A DNA stretch of 64,000 nt from Actinocorallia herbida (GTDB taxonomy: Bacteria; Actinomycetota; Actinomycetes; Streptosporangiales; Streptosporangiaceae), in contig NZ_RJKE01000001.1 of the NCBI RefSeq assembly GCF_003751225.1, positions 4,340,001 to 4,404,000 of the forward strand. The letters run 5' to 3'. Below are positions 26,419 through 35,526 of this stretch, in pieces (position 1 is the first letter of the stretch; the number at the start of each line of letters is the position of its first letter). A program made the translations under genes and the position numbers. A model generated the notes under the pieces. The model saw only the letters and a list, made by a program, of their open reading frames with translations. It searched no databases and was not told where the DNA came from.

Positions 26419-26742
26419 TTATGCCAGGTGGAACACCTCGGTGAGCGGCAGCATCCCGGTGTCGGGCGCCGCGCCGTCGAGGTCCTCGAAGAACTCGGCC
26501 ATCTCGGCCTGCCAGCGGGCGTTCACCGCGGTGGCGTCCATGCCGGTCAGGGCCTTGTCGAAGTCGTCGGTCTCCAGGTAGCCGACGAGCAGGCCGTCGT
26601 CCTCCCGGAGGAAGAGGGAGTAGTTGTGCCAGCCGGTGTCGCGGAGCGCGGCCTGCATCTCGGGCCAGACCGCGGCGTGCCGCTCCTTGTACTCCGCCAT
26701 ACGGTCCTTGCGCACCTTCAGCAGGAAGCACACACGTCGCAT
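26419..26742 (-). CDS. rhaM: L-rhamnose mutarotase
   Basis: This 107-residue ferredoxin-like alpha/beta protein starts MRRVCFLLKVRKDRMAEY and contains RHAAVWPEM, WHNYSLFLRE and GYLETDDFD, the typical RhaM motifs with the active-site His. Length matches the usual ~104 residues when the ATG at 26742 is used. An in-frame start at 26763 would add seven residues. It interconverts alpha and beta anomers of L-rhamnose for the isomerase. Confidence 0.93.
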   Translation of the reverse strand: MRRVCFLLKVRKDRMAEYKERHAAVWPEMQAALRDTGWHNYSLFLREDDGLLVGYLETDDFDKALTGMDATAVNARWQAEMAEFFEDLDGAAPDTGMLPLTEVFHLA

Positions 26743-26774
26743 CTTCGTCAGGCCTTTCTGCACTGCCAGAGGGG

Positions 26775-26800
26775 GCGGGCCCTCCCGGAGGAGGGCCCGC
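26775..26800 (-). terminator. intra-operon hairpin downstream of rhaS
   Basis: GCGGGCCCTCC (26775-26785) and GGAGGGCCCGC (26790-26800) form an 11-bp stem with a tight CGGA loop, eight bases after the rhaS stop and before rhaM. It probably acts as a partial terminator or a 3' stabiliser that keeps binding-protein mRNA more abundant than the enzyme mRNA. Confidence 0.6.
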
Positions 26801-26807
26801 GCACGGA

Positions 26808-27896
26808 TCAGAAGTCGAACTGGTCGATGTTGCTCTTGTCGAACGTGAACGGGTCGCCGAGGATGATCTCCCCGTTGGCGCCGATCGTGCGCTCGCCGAG
26901 CTTGCCGGCCTTCAGGACCTCGCCCTCGGCACCGGTGATCTGGCCGGAGGCCAGGGCAGCGGCGGCGTAGGAGGCCAGGTAGCCCAGGTCGTTCGGGTTC
27001 CAGAGGGCGAAGGACGCGACGGTGCCGTCCTTGACGTACTTGCGCATCTGGTTCGGGGTGCCGAGGCCGGTCAGGACGACCTTGCCCTTGTACTCCGAGG
27101 AGGAGATGTAGCGCGCGGCGGCGGAGATGCCGACCGTGGTGGGCGAGATGATGCCCTTCAGGTTCGGGTACGCCTGGAGCAGGCCCTGGGTCTGCTGGAA
27201 GGACTTCTGGTCGTCGTCGTCACCGTAGGCGATCTTGACGAGCTTGATCTTCGCGTACTCGGGCTTCTTGAGCTCGTCCTGCATGAACTCGATCCAGGTG
27301 TTCTGGTTCGTCGCGTTCGCCGTCGCCGACAGGATCGCGATCTCACCCTCGCCGCCGATCTGCTCGGACAGGAGCTGGACCTGGCTGCGGCCGATGGCCT
27401 CGGAGCTCGCCTGGTTGATGAAGATGTCGCGGCAGTCCGGGTTGGTGTCGGAGTCGTAGGCCACGACCTTGACGCCCTTGTCACGCGCGGACTTGAGCGG
27501 GCCGCAGACGGCGTTGGCGTCGTTGGCCGCGATCAGGATCGCGTCGTGGCCCTGCTGGACGAGGGTGTTGACGTAGGAGACCTGGGAGGACGCGGAGGCG
27601 TCGGACGGGCCGACCTCCTTGGCCTCGCCCTTGAACTCCTTGGCCGCCTCGATGCCCGCGTGGTCGACGATCGTCTCGTACGGGTTGTTGATCTGCTTCG
27701 GCAGGAAGGCGAGCTTCAGGCCGTCCTTGATCGGGGCGTTGGGGTCGGCGGTCGCGGTCGTGCCGCTGTTGGATCCGGCGTCGTTGCTCGCCGAGTCCTT
27801 CGTCGTGCCGCCACCACAGGCGACCAGGCTCAGCGCCAGGAAGCCGGCGGTCGCGATCGACAGCGTGGTGCGCACGCCGCGGAGGGGAGTGATCAC
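26808..27896 (-). CDS. rhaS: rhamnose ABC transporter substrate-binding lipoprotein
   Basis: This 362-residue protein has a lipoprotein signal (hydrophobic stretch ending LALSLVAC, lipid-bearing Cys about residue 27), a Gly/Ser/Thr linker, and a periplasmic-binding fold of the ribose/rhamnose type (KLAFLPKQINNPYE, DAILIAANDANAV, KVVAYDSDTNPD, GIISPTTVGISAAA). I chose the GTG at 27896 because it starts the signal peptide and has GGAAAGG nine bases upstream. It captures rhamnose for RhaTPQ at the outside of the membrane. Confidence 0.92.
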   Translation of the reverse strand: MITPLRGVRTTLSIATAGFLALSLVACGGGTTKDSASNDAGSNSGTTATADPNAPIKDGLKLAFLPKQINNPYETIVDHAGIEAAKEFKGEAKEVGPSDASASSQVSYVNTLVQQGHDAILIAANDANAVCGPLKSARDKGVKVVAYDSDTNPDCRDIFINQASSEAIGRSQVQLLSEQIGGEGEIAILSATANATNQNTWIEFMQDELKKPEYAKIKLVKIAYGDDDDQKSFQQTQGLLQAYPNLKGIISPTTVGISAAARYISSSEYKGKVVLTGLGTPNQMRKYVKDGTVASFALWNPNDLGYLASYAAAALASGQITGAEGEVLKAGKLGERTIGANGEIILGDPFTFDKSNIDQFDF

Positions 27897-27973
27897 TTTC
27901 AGTGGCCTTTCCAGGGTGGAAGGGGTGGAGGGAACCGTGTGGTTCTCGGGGAGGGAAGGTTCTCGGGGCCGTG

Positions 27974-28993
27974 TCAGCCCGATGCGGAGGCCTCGGCGAC
28001 CGCGCGCCTTCGCGATCTGCCTTCGCGGTACAGGACCGCGAGGCGGGGCGCGAGGACCGAGATCACCAGCAGCAGGCCGGTGACGATCGCCTGGACCTCG
28101 GTCGAGACGTCGTCGAGCATGAGGAGGTTGCGCAGCACGCCGATGAGCAGGACGCCGGCGATGACGCCGCCGAGGGTGCCCTTGCCGCCGTCGAAGTCGA
28201 CGCCGCCCAGGAGGACCGCGGCGATGACGCTCATCTCCAGGCCCGCACCGTTGTCGGCCCGGGCGCTGCCGTAGCGCAGGGTGAAGACGATGCCCGCGAA
28301 GGCCGCGACGAAGCCGGTGACGACGAAGAGGATCAGCTTGATCCGCTTCACCCGGATGCCGGCGAAGAACGCGGCGTCCTCGGAGTTGCCGATGGCGAAC
28401 AGGCTGCGGCCGAGGCCGGTGGCGTGCAGCAGCAGGCCGGTGATGATCGCCAGGACGATGAACAGCGCGACCGAGTAGGGGATCGCGGTGCCCGGGACGG
28501 TCTCGGTGGCCCACTCGGAGTACACCTGGGGGAACTCCGAGACGGCCTCGGTGCCGAGGACGACGTAGGCGAGGCCCCGGTAGAGGGTCATCGTGCCGAT
28601 GGTGACGGCCAGGGACGGGAGTCCGAGCTTCGTCACGAGCAGTCCGTTGACGAGGCCGCAGATCGCGCCGACCACCAGGACGAACGGGACGATCGTCTCG
28701 AACGTCCAGCCCGCGTTCCAGAGGTATCCGGTGAGCGCGCTCGACAGGCCGAGGACGGAGGCGACCGACAGGTCGACCTCGCCACAGACGACGAGCAGGG
28801 TCATCGGCAGCGCGATGAGGGCGATCTCGGCGAGGTCGCTCAGCGCGAACGCGATGTTGTCGGAGTTCCCGAAGTTCTCGTTGGTGCCCAGCCCCGCGCC
28901 GAAGACCGCGACGAGCATGACGCCGACGAGGACGTCCCAGCGGAGGATCTTGCCCAGCGCGGGAGCGCGGCGGGCGATGAGGTCAGGAGCCAT
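27974..28993 (-). CDS. rhaQ: rhamnose ABC transporter permease
   Basis: This 339-residue protein has eight to ten membrane helices and the RbsC-family signatures GEVDLSVASVLGLSS and the EAA-like loop FAIGNSEDAAFFAGIRV. The ATG at 28993 overlaps the end of rhaP by 11 bases and has GAGGAG upstream; a GTG four codons earlier is possible. With RhaP it forms the membrane channel of the importer. Assignment as rhaQ rather than rhaP follows operon order. Confidence 0.9.
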   Translation of the reverse strand: MAPDLIARRAPALGKILRWDVLVGVMLVAVFGAGLGTNENFGNSDNIAFALSDLAEIALIALPMTLLVVCGEVDLSVASVLGLSSALTGYLWNAGWTFETIVPFVLVVGAICGLVNGLLVTKLGLPSLAVTIGTMTLYRGLAYVVLGTEAVSEFPQVYSEWATETVPGTAIPYSVALFIVLAIITGLLLHATGLGRSLFAIGNSEDAAFFAGIRVKRIKLILFVVTGFVAAFAGIVFTLRYGSARADNGAGLEMSVIAAVLLGGVDFDGGKGTLGGVIAGVLLIGVLRNLLMLDDVSTEVQAIVTGLLLVISVLAPRLAVLYREGRSRRRAVAEASASG

Positions 28994-30038
28994 GGCGTGC
29001 GGCACTCCTCTTGCGCAGGGTACGGGCGACGCGCAGCGAGACCAGCCGGTCCGCGCTGATCGCCAGCAGCAGCAGGAGGCCGGTGAGGGCGTCCTGCCAG
29101 AACGAGTTGACCTTCAGCACCACGAGGACGCTGCCGATCGTGGTGAGCAGCAGCGCGCCCAGCGCCGCGCCGTAGACCGTGCCGACGCCGCCGACGATGG
29201 CGACACCGCCGACGACGACCGCGCTGACGACCGTCAGCTCCCAGCCCGCGGCGTTGTCCGCGACGACGGTGCCGAAGCGGGACAGCCACAGCACGCCCGC
29301 GACACCGGCGAGGAGCCCGTTCACCACGTAGGCGGTGAGGACGCGCTTGCTGATCGGGACGCCCGCGAGGCGCGCGGCCTCGGGGTTGGAGCCGATCGCG
29401 TAGAACTCGCGGCCCGACGGGTAGGCCCGCAGGTAGTAGCCGACGATGAACATGATCGCGACGGCGATGACCGGCAGGTAGGGCACCCCGAGGAAGCCGC
29501 CGCTGCCCAGGTCCAGCAGGCCCTGCGGGACATTGGCCGCGTTGATCTGCTGGCCTTCGGCGATGTAGTAGTCGATGCCCTTGATCACGTACAGCATGCC
29601 GAGGGTGACCACGAGGGCCGGGACCCGGCAGAAGCTGACGAGCAGGCCGTTGACGAGGCCGCAGACGACGCCGATCACCAGGCCGACGATGACGGCGAAG
29701 GCGATCGAGTGCCCGTCGGTGACGAGCTTGCCGGTGACGAACGCGACCAGGCCGACGACGGAGCCGACGGACAGGTCGATGTTCCGGGTGACGACCACGA
29801 GGGTCTGGCCGACCGCGAGGAGCGTCAGGATCGAGGCGTTGAGGAAGATGTCCTCGACGCCCTGGGCCGACAGGAACCGCGGGTTGGCGATGGTCGTCGC
29901 CACGACCAGGAGGATCAGGGCGGCGGCGATGGTCAGCTCGCGGGCGCGCAGCACCTTGTCGAGCAGGCCGTCCTTGTCCTGGATCGGGGCGGGCGGTGTG
30001 GGCGGCGTCGCCGTCGGGGAAGCGGTCACGGCGGTCAT
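28983..30038 (-). CDS. rhaP: rhamnose ABC transporter permease
   Basis: This 351-residue permease has a Pro/Thr-rich cytoplasmic N-terminus, about ten hydrophobic helices, and the family signatures [17 protein letters not shown] and [18 protein letters not shown]. Its ATG at 30038 overlaps the rhaT stop (ATGA) and is preceded by AAGGAGG. It pairs with RhaQ. The two permeases are homologous and probably arose by an old duplication, as in other RhaSTPQ systems. Confidence 0.92.
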   Translation of the reverse strand: MTAVTASPTATPPTPPAPIQDKDGLLDKVLRARELTIAAALILLVVATTIANPRFLSAQGVEDIFLNASILTLLAVGQTLVVVTRNIDLSVGSVVGLVAFVTGKLVTDGHSIAFAVIVGLVIGVVCGLVNGLLVSFCRVPALVVTLGMLYVIKGIDYYIAEGQQINAANVPQGLLDLGSGGFLGVPYLPVIAVAIMFIVGYYLRAYPSGREFYAIGSNPEAARLAGVPISKRVLTAYVVNGLLAGVAGVLWLSRFGTVVADNAAGWELTVVSAVVVGGVAIVGGVGTVYGAALGALLLTTIGSVLVVLKVNSFWQDALTGLLLLLAISADRLVSLRVARTLRKRSAARHGS

Positions 30039-31546
30039 GCGGCCTCCTTGCCGGGGCGGCCGGTGGCGGCCGACATGATGGACTCCTCGGTCGCCTCGGC
30101 ACGCGGGATCTCGGCGGTGATCCGGCCCTCGTGCATGACGAGGACTCGGTCGGCCATGCCGATGACCTCGGGCAGGTCCGAGGAGATCATGAGGACGGCC
30201 AGGCCCTGGGCGGCGAGCTCCGACAGGAGCCGGTGCACCTCGGCCTTGGTGCCGACGTCGATGCCGCGGGTGGGCTCGTCGACGATCAGGACCGACGGGT
30301 CGGTCGCCAGCCACTTGGCCAGGACGACCTTCTGCTGGTTGCCTCCGGACAGGACGCCGACGTGGTCGGTGGCCTTGCCGTACTTGAGCTGGAGGCGCAC
30401 CGCCCAGTCCGCGGCGTTCGCGTGCTCGGCGGCGCGGGAGATGAACGGGCCCTTGCTGAGCGCCTTCAGCCGGGTGAGGCCGAGGTTGCGCTCGATGGAC
30501 ATCTCCATGACCAGGCCCTGCTGGCGGCGGTCCTCGGGGACCAGCGCCACGCCTGCGGCCATCGCCCCGGTCGGGCTGGAGTTCTTGAGCGGGCTGCCGG
30601 CGACCTCGACGCTCCCGGCATCCCAGCGGTCGATGCCGAAGATCGCGCGGGCGACCTCGGTCCGTCCCGCGCCGACGAGTCCGGCCAGGGCGACGATCTC
30701 GCCGCGGCGGACGTCGAAGGAGACGTCGGTGAAGGTGCCCTCGCGGGTGAGCCGGGAGACCTTCAGGGCGACCTCGCCCGGGACGACGTCCTGCTTGGGG
30801 TAGAGCTCGTCGAGGTCGCGGCCGACCATGCGGTTGACCAGCTTGTCCTCGTCCAGCTCCTCGATCCGCTCGCTGGCGATCCAGGCGCCGTCCCGCAGGG
30901 TGGTGACCCGCTGGCAGATCGCGAAGATCTCCTCGAGCCGGTGCGAGATGAACAGCAGGGCGCAGCCCTGGGCCTTCAGCGCCGCGACGACGTTGAAGAG
31001 CCGAGCGGTCTCCTGGCCGGTGAGGGCCGCGGTCGGCTCGTCCATGATCAGGACCCTGGCGTCCCGCGAGATGGCCTTGGCGATCTCCACGACCTGCTGG
31101 TCGGCGATCGACAGGCCCTTGGCGGGGCGGCGCGGGTCGAGCGCCACGCCCAGGCGGCGGAACAGCTCCGCGGCCTTGGCGTGCATGGTCTTGCGGTCGA
31201 TCCGGCCGAGCGCGGAGCGGGGCTGGCGGCCCATGAAGATGTTCTCCGCGACCGAGAGGTCGGGGAACAGGGTGGGCTCCTGGTAGATGACCGCGACGCC
31301 GGCGCGCTGGGCGTCGGCGGGGCTGTTGAAGACCACCGGCTCGCCGCCCAGGAGGATGCGGCCGGAATCGGGGCGGTGCACGCCCGCGAAGGTCTTCACC
31401 AGGGTCGACTTGCCGGCGCCGTTCTCACCGGCAAGAGCATGGACCTCGCCCGCATACAGCTCAAGGCGCACGCCCTTGAGAGCGCGCACGGCGCCGAACG
31501 ACTTGCTCACGTCGACCAGCGCCAGCACGGGTGACTGTTCGCTCAC
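30035..31546 (-). CDS. rhaT: rhamnose ABC transporter ATP-binding protein (two NBDs)
   Basis: This 503-residue protein contains two nucleotide-binding domains, as in RbsA/RhaT. The first has Walker [10 protein letters not shown] (residues 40-48), signature LSIADQQ and Walker [12 protein letters not shown]. The second has a degenerate Walker [10 protein letters not shown], signature LSGGNQQK and Walker [14 protein letters not shown] chose GTG at 31546 because AGGAGG lies six bases upstream; an ORF to 31651 would run into the operator region. It is the first gene of the leftward rha operon. Confidence 0.93.
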   Translation of the reverse strand: MSEQSPVLALVDVSKSFGAVRALKGVRLELYAGEVHALAGENGAGKSTLVKTFAGVHRPDSGRILLGGEPVVFNSPADAQRAGVAVIYQEPTLFPDLSVAENIFMGRQPRSALGRIDRKTMHAKAAELFRRLGVALDPRRPAKGLSIADQQVVEIAKAISRDARVLIMDEPTAALTGQETARLFNVVAALKAQGCALLFISHRLEEIFAICQRVTTLRDGAWIASERIEELDEDKLVNRMVGRDLDELYPKQDVVPGEVALKVSRLTREGTFTDVSFDVRRGEIVALAGLVGAGRTEVARAIFGIDRWDAGSVEVAGSPLKNSSPTGAMAAGVALVPEDRRQQGLVMEMSIERNLGLTRLKALSKGPFISRAAEHANAADWAVRLQLKYGKATDHVGVLSGGNQQKVVLAKWLATDPSVLIVDEPTRGIDVGTKAEVHRLLSELAAQGLAVLMISSDLPEVIGMADRVLVMHEGRITAEIPRAEATEESIMSAATGRPGKEAA

Positions 31547-31587
31547 TCGCGGCCTCCTGATCTCATAGCGGGTTCCTTCTGACGAAA

Positions 31588-31644
31588 ATCGTTTTAATGC
31601 TGTGTTGGTGGATGAACGTAGATCCGAGGTGACCAGCCCGTCAA
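31588..31644 (-). promoter_or_regulatory. rhaT operon promoter and downstream LacI-type operator
   Basis: On the minus strand TTGACG (31644-31639) and TACGTT, 18 bp apart, form a likely promoter. Just downstream of the expected start lies a site containing CGTTTTAA on the plus strand (31590-31597) within an A4-TCG-T4 symmetric core. A LacI-family repressor bound there would block transcription. The same CGTTTTAA occurs in the divergent regulator promoter. Confidence 0.5.
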
Positions 31645-31671
31645 GTCCCACGTCACGGCAAATTTACGTAC

Positions 31672-31701
31672 TTGACACGTTTTAAAGATGGTCTCAAAGT
31701 A
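31672..31701 (+). promoter_or_regulatory. LacI-lutABC-rhaB promoter with second operator half-site
   Basis: A perfect TTGACA (31672-31677) is followed after about 17 bp by a weak -10 (CAAAGT/AAAGTA, about 31695-31701). The spacer contains CGTTTTAA (31679-31686), identical to the copy at 31590-31597, which suggests autorepression. Confidence 0.5.
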
Positions 31702-31746
31702 TGTGATGCTTTCTGCCCACGAACCCCCCGATCTACGAGGAGCCCC

Positions 31747-32766
31747 ATGGCGACGTCACCGCCCGGCCCGGGGACCGTCGGCATCAAGCAGGTCGCGAAG
31801 GCCGCCGGCGTCTCCCCCGGAACCGTCTCCAACGTGCTCAACCGGCCCGAAAGGGTCGCCACGGCCACCCGGGAACGGGTCGAAGAGGCCATCCGGGCGC
31901 TCGGTTTCGTCCGCAACGGATCGGCCTCCAGCCTCCGCGCGGGCCAGGGCCGCCTGATCGGGCTGATGGTCCACGACCTCGCCAACCCGTTCTTCACCAG
32001 CCTCGCGCGCGGCGTCGAGGACCTGATGAGCGAGCGGGGCCACGCCGTCATCCTGTGCAGCTCCGCCACCTCGCCCGACCGCGAGCACCGCAACCTGCGG
32101 ATGCTCGCCGAGCAGGGCGTGCGGGGCGTGCTGGTCACCCCCGTCGACAGCGGCGGCCCCGACCGGCTCGACCTGCTCTACGAACGGCACATCGCCGCCG
32201 TCATGCTCGACCACGCCGCCACCCGGCCGCAGCAGTGCTCGGTCACCGTCGACGACGTGGCGGGCGGCCAGATGGCCGTCACCCACCTGCTGGAGACCGG
32301 CGCCCGCGACATCGCCTACGTCTCGGGGCCGATGTCCCTGAGGCAGTGCGCCGACCGGCGCTCCGGCGCCCAGAAGGCCGTGGAGCTCGCCGGGCACGGC
32401 TCGATCCGGGACGTGACCGTCGCGGACATGACCCCGGCGTCCGGGCAGGAGGCCGCGGACCACCTGCTGGCCGAGCTGCCCGACGCCATCTTCTGCGCCA
32501 ACGACCTGCTGGCCATGGGCGTCCTGCGAACTTTGCTCCGGCAGGGCGTCCGCGTGCCCGAGCGCGTGCTCGTCATCGGGTACGACGACATCGAGTACGC
32601 CACGGCGTCCTCGGTCCAGCTCAGCTCGGTGCGCCAGCCGACCTACCGACTCGGCAGGATCGCCGCCGAACTGCTGCTGGACGAGTGCGACGACCCCGAG
32701 GGGCACGCGCACCAGCAGATCCTCTTCCAACCCGAGCTCGTCGTGCGGGAGTCGACAAGACCGTGA
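31747..32766 (+). CDS. LacI family regulator of rhamnose/lactate genes
   Basis: This 339-residue protein has a LacI helix-turn-helix (GIKQVAKAAGVSPGTVSNVLNRPE, hinge near FVRNGSASSLR) and a periplasmic-binding-type effector domain (GLMVHDLANPFFTSLARGV, IFCANDLLAMGVL, VIGYDDIEYA). It has a GAGGAG ribosome-binding site. It heads the lutABC-rhaB operon and faces the rhaT operon, so it very likely represses both in the absence of rhamnose or a derivative. The effector is inferred. Confidence 0.92.
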   Translation: MATSPPGPGTVGIKQVAKAAGVSPGTVSNVLNRPERVATATRERVEEAIRALGFVRNGSASSLRAGQGRLIGLMVHDLANPFFTSLARGVEDLMSERGHAVILCSSATSPDREHRNLRMLAEQGVRGVLVTPVDSGGPDRLDLLYERHIAAVMLDHAATRPQQCSVTVDDVAGGQMAVTHLLETGARDIAYVSGPMSLRQCADRRSGAQKAVELAGHGSIRDVTVADMTPASGQEAADHLLAELPDAIFCANDLLAMGVLRTLLRQGVRVPERVLVIGYDDIEYATASSVQLSSVRQPTYRLGRIAAELLLDECDDPEGHAHQQILFQPELVVRESTRP

Positions 32767-33491
32767 AGATCGCCCTATTCGCCACCTGCGTGAACGACAC
32801 GCTCTTCCCCGGAACCGGCAAGGCCGTGGTCCGGATCCTGGAGCGGCTCGGCCACGAGGTGGTCTTCCCCGAGGCGCAGACCTGCTGCGGGCAGATGCAC
32901 CTCAACACCGGCTACCCCGAGCAGGCGCTGCCGCTCGTCAGATCGTTCACCGACACGTTCGAGGAGTACGACGCGATCGTCGCGCCGTCCGGCTCGTGCG
33001 CGGCCATGGTGCGCGACTGGCACGGCAAGACCGCGGCCCGGCAAGGCGACCACCGCCTCGCCGAGCGCGCCTTCGCGCTGACGCCCCGCGTCCACGAGCT
33101 CGCGGAACTGCTCGTCGACGTCCTGGGCGTCACCGACGTCGGCGCCGTCTTCCCGCACCGGGTCACCTACCATCCGACCTGCCACGGCCTGCGCATGCTG
33201 AAGCTCGGCGACAAGCCCCTCCAGCTCCTGCGCGAGGTGCGGGGCATCGACCTGGTGGACCTGCCCGACGCGACCGAGTGCTGCGGCTTCGGCGGCACCT
33301 TCGCGCTGAAGAACGCGGACGTGTCGGCCGCGATGTGCGCCGACAAGACCGCCGCCGTGAAGCAGACCCGCGCCGAGGTGCTGTGCGCCGTCGACAACTC
33401 GTGCCTGATGCACATCGGCGGCACCCTGTCCCGGCAGCGCAGCGGGGTGCGGGTCATGCACCTCGCCGAGATCCTTGCGAGCGACCGATGA
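32763..33491 (+). CDS. lutA: L-lactate utilisation protein LutA (CCG-domain Fe-S oxidoreductase)
   Basis: This 242-residue protein has the two cysteine-rich CCG repeats of LutA/LldE (EAQTCCGQMHLN and TECCGFGGTFALKN), plus HPTCHGLRML and NSCLMHIGG. The GTG start overlaps the LacI stop (GTGA). It is part of the LutABC complex that oxidises L-lactate to pyruvate. Its place in the rhamnose operon fits the L-lactate produced by RhaEW. Confidence 0.92.
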   Translation: MKIALFATCVNDTLFPGTGKAVVRILERLGHEVVFPEAQTCCGQMHLNTGYPEQALPLVRSFTDTFEEYDAIVAPSGSCAAMVRDWHGKTAARQGDHRLAERAFALTPRVHELAELLVDVLGVTDVGAVFPHRVTYHPTCHGLRMLKLGDKPLQLLREVRGIDLVDLPDATECCGFGGTFALKNADVSAAMCADKTAAVKQTRAEVLCAVDNSCLMHIGGTLSRQRSGVRVMHLAEILASDR

Positions 33492-34936
33492 GCGACATCG
33501 CCAAGGACGCCACCGCGTCACGGATGCCGACCTACGTCGGGATGCCCGCGTTCCCCAAGGCCGCCCACGAGGCGGTCGCCGACACCAGGCTGCGCCGCAA
33601 CCTCGCGCACGCCACCGGCACGATCCGCGAGCGCCGCGCCGCCGCCGTCGCCGAACTGGACGACTGGGCCGAGCTGCGCGACGCGGGCAAGCGCATCAAG
33701 GACCACACCCTGGAGTACCTCGGCCACTACCTCCGGATGCTGGAGGGGAAGGTCACCGAGGCCGGGGGCGTGGTGCACTGGGCGCGCGACGCCGAGGAGG
33801 CCAACGCGATCGTCGCGCGGCTCATCAAGGAGACCGGCGAGACCGAGGTCGTCAAGGTCAAGTCGATGGCCACGCAGGAGATCGGGCTCAACGAGGCGCT
33901 GGCCGAGCACGGCATCACCGCGCTGGAGACCGACCTCGCCGAACTCATCGTGCAGCTCGCCGACGACCGGCCGTCGCACATCCTCGTCCCGGCGATCCAC
34001 AAGAACCGGGCCGAGATCCGTGACCTGTTCAGCCACCGGATGCCGTCGGCGCCCGAGGGCCTGACCGACGAGCCCGCCGACCTCGCCGAGGCGGCCCGCC
34101 GCCACCTGCGCGCGAAGTTCCTGTCGGCGAAGGTCGCCGTCTCGGGGGCGAACTTCGCGATCGCCGACACCGGGACCATCCTCGTGGTGGAGTCCGAGGG
34201 CAACGGGCGGATGTGCCTGACTTTGCCGGAGACGCTGATCACCGTCATGGGCATCGAGAAGCTGCTGCCGAGCGCCCGGGACCTCGAGGTGTTCCTCCAG
34301 CTCCTGCCGCGCTCCTCGACGGCGGAGCGGATGAACCCCTACACGTCGGCGTGGACGGGTGTCACGCCCGGCGACGGGCCGCAGAACTTCCACCTCGTCC
34401 TGCTGGACAACGGGCGCACCGACGTCCGCGACGAGGAGGTCGGCCGCCAGGCGCTGCGCTGCATCCGCTGCTCGGCCTGCCTGAACGTCTGCCCGGTCTA
34501 CGCGCGCGCGGGCGGCCACGCCTACGGCTCGCCCTACCCGGGCCCGATCGGCGCGATCCTTTCGCCGCAGATCCGGGGCATCGGCTCGAAGGTCGACGCC
34601 TCGCTGCCGTTCGCGTCGTCGCTGTGCGGCGCCTGCTACGAGGTGTGCCCGGTCGCCATCGACATCCCCGAGGTGCTGGTGCACCTGCGGGCGAAAGCGG
34701 CCAAGAAGCTTCCGGAGAAGACCGTCATGAAGGTGGCGGCGTGGGGGCTGCGCTCCCCCGCCCGGCTCGCGCTCGGCCAGACCCTCGCGGGCAGGGCCCG
34801 GTCGCTCGCGCCGCACCTGCGCTTCCCGCGCGCGTGGGCCGACACCCGCGACCTGCCGCCCATCCCCAAGGAGTCGTTCCGCGCCTGGTGGAAGCGCACC
34901 CATGGCGACTCCGCAGACCGGAAGGACGCCTCATGA
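33488..34936 (+). CDS. lutB: L-lactate utilisation protein LutB (Fe-S, LUD domain)
   Basis: This 482-residue protein combines an N-terminal LUD domain with a ferredoxin-like 2[4Fe-4S] module (RCIRCSACLNVCPVY and SLCGACYEVCPV). A conserved C-terminal helical extension follows (LRSPARLALGQTLAG, PPIPKESFRAWW). Start and stop overlap lutA and lutC (ATGA). It is the electron-transfer subunit of the lactate oxidase complex. Confidence 0.93.
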   Translation: MSDIAKDATASRMPTYVGMPAFPKAAHEAVADTRLRRNLAHATGTIRERRAAAVAELDDWAELRDAGKRIKDHTLEYLGHYLRMLEGKVTEAGGVVHWARDAEEANAIVARLIKETGETEVVKVKSMATQEIGLNEALAEHGITALETDLAELIVQLADDRPSHILVPAIHKNRAEIRDLFSHRMPSAPEGLTDEPADLAEAARRHLRAKFLSAKVAVSGANFAIADTGTILVVESEGNGRMCLTLPETLITVMGIEKLLPSARDLEVFLQLLPRSSTAERMNPYTSAWTGVTPGDGPQNFHLVLLDNGRTDVRDEEVGRQALRCIRCSACLNVCPVYARAGGHAYGSPYPGPIGAILSPQIRGIGSKVDASLPFASSLCGACYEVCPVAIDIPEVLVHLRAKAAKKLPEKTVMKVAAWGLRSPARLALGQTLAGRARSLAPHLRFPRAWADTRDLPPIPKESFRAWWKRTHGDSADRKDAS

Positions 34937-35526
34937 GCGCGCGCGACGCCATCCTCGGCCGCCTCGGCGCGCCCGAGGGCGACCCGGACGCCGAGTACCT
35001 GCTGCTGCACCGGGGCTACCTGGAACGGCACCACGGCGACGGGCTCGTCGAGCTGTTCGCCGAGCGGGTCGCGCACTACCGAGCGATCGTGCACCGGGTG
35101 ACCGAGGCCGAGCTGCCGGGAGCCCTCGCCGCGGCGTTGCGGCTCGGCGCGTACGTGGTGCCCGAGGGCGTCCCGGCCGCCTGGACCGGCTCGATCGAGC
35201 CGTCCCGGCGCCTCGGCCCGGACGCCGACCTGGAACGGGTCTCCGGCACCATCACCGGCTGCGCCGTCGGCATCGCCGAGACCGGCACGATCGTGCTGGA
35301 CCACGGCGCCGCGCAAGGGCGGCGGGCGCTCACCCTCGTGCCCGACCACCACCTCGTCGTCGTGCGGGCCGACCAGGTCGCCGCCGACCTCCCCGACGGA
35401 CTCGGCCGGCTGGACATCACCCGGCCGCTCACCTTCATCTCGGGCCCCTCCGCGACCAGCGACATCGAACTGTCGCGCGTGGAGGGCGTCCACGGCCCCC
35501 GCACCCTGGAGGTTTTCCTCGTATGA
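34933..35526 (+). CDS. lutC: L-lactate utilisation protein LutC (LUD domain)
   Basis: This 197-residue LUD-domain protein shows GCAVGIAETGTIVLDHGA and LTFISGPSATSDIELSRVEGVHG-type motifs of LutC, the latter given here in part. It is slightly shorter than many homologues. ATGA overlaps link it to lutB and rhaB. It completes the LutABC set. Confidence 0.92.
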   Translation: MSARDAILGRLGAPEGDPDAEYLLLHRGYLERHHGDGLVELFAERVAHYRAIVHRVTEAELPGALAAALRLGAYVVPEGVPAAWTGSIEPSRRLGPDADLERVSGTITGCAVGIAETGTIVLDHGAAQGRRALTLVPDHHLVVVRADQVAADLPDGLGRLDITRPLTFISGPSATSDIELSRVEGVHGPRTLEVFLV

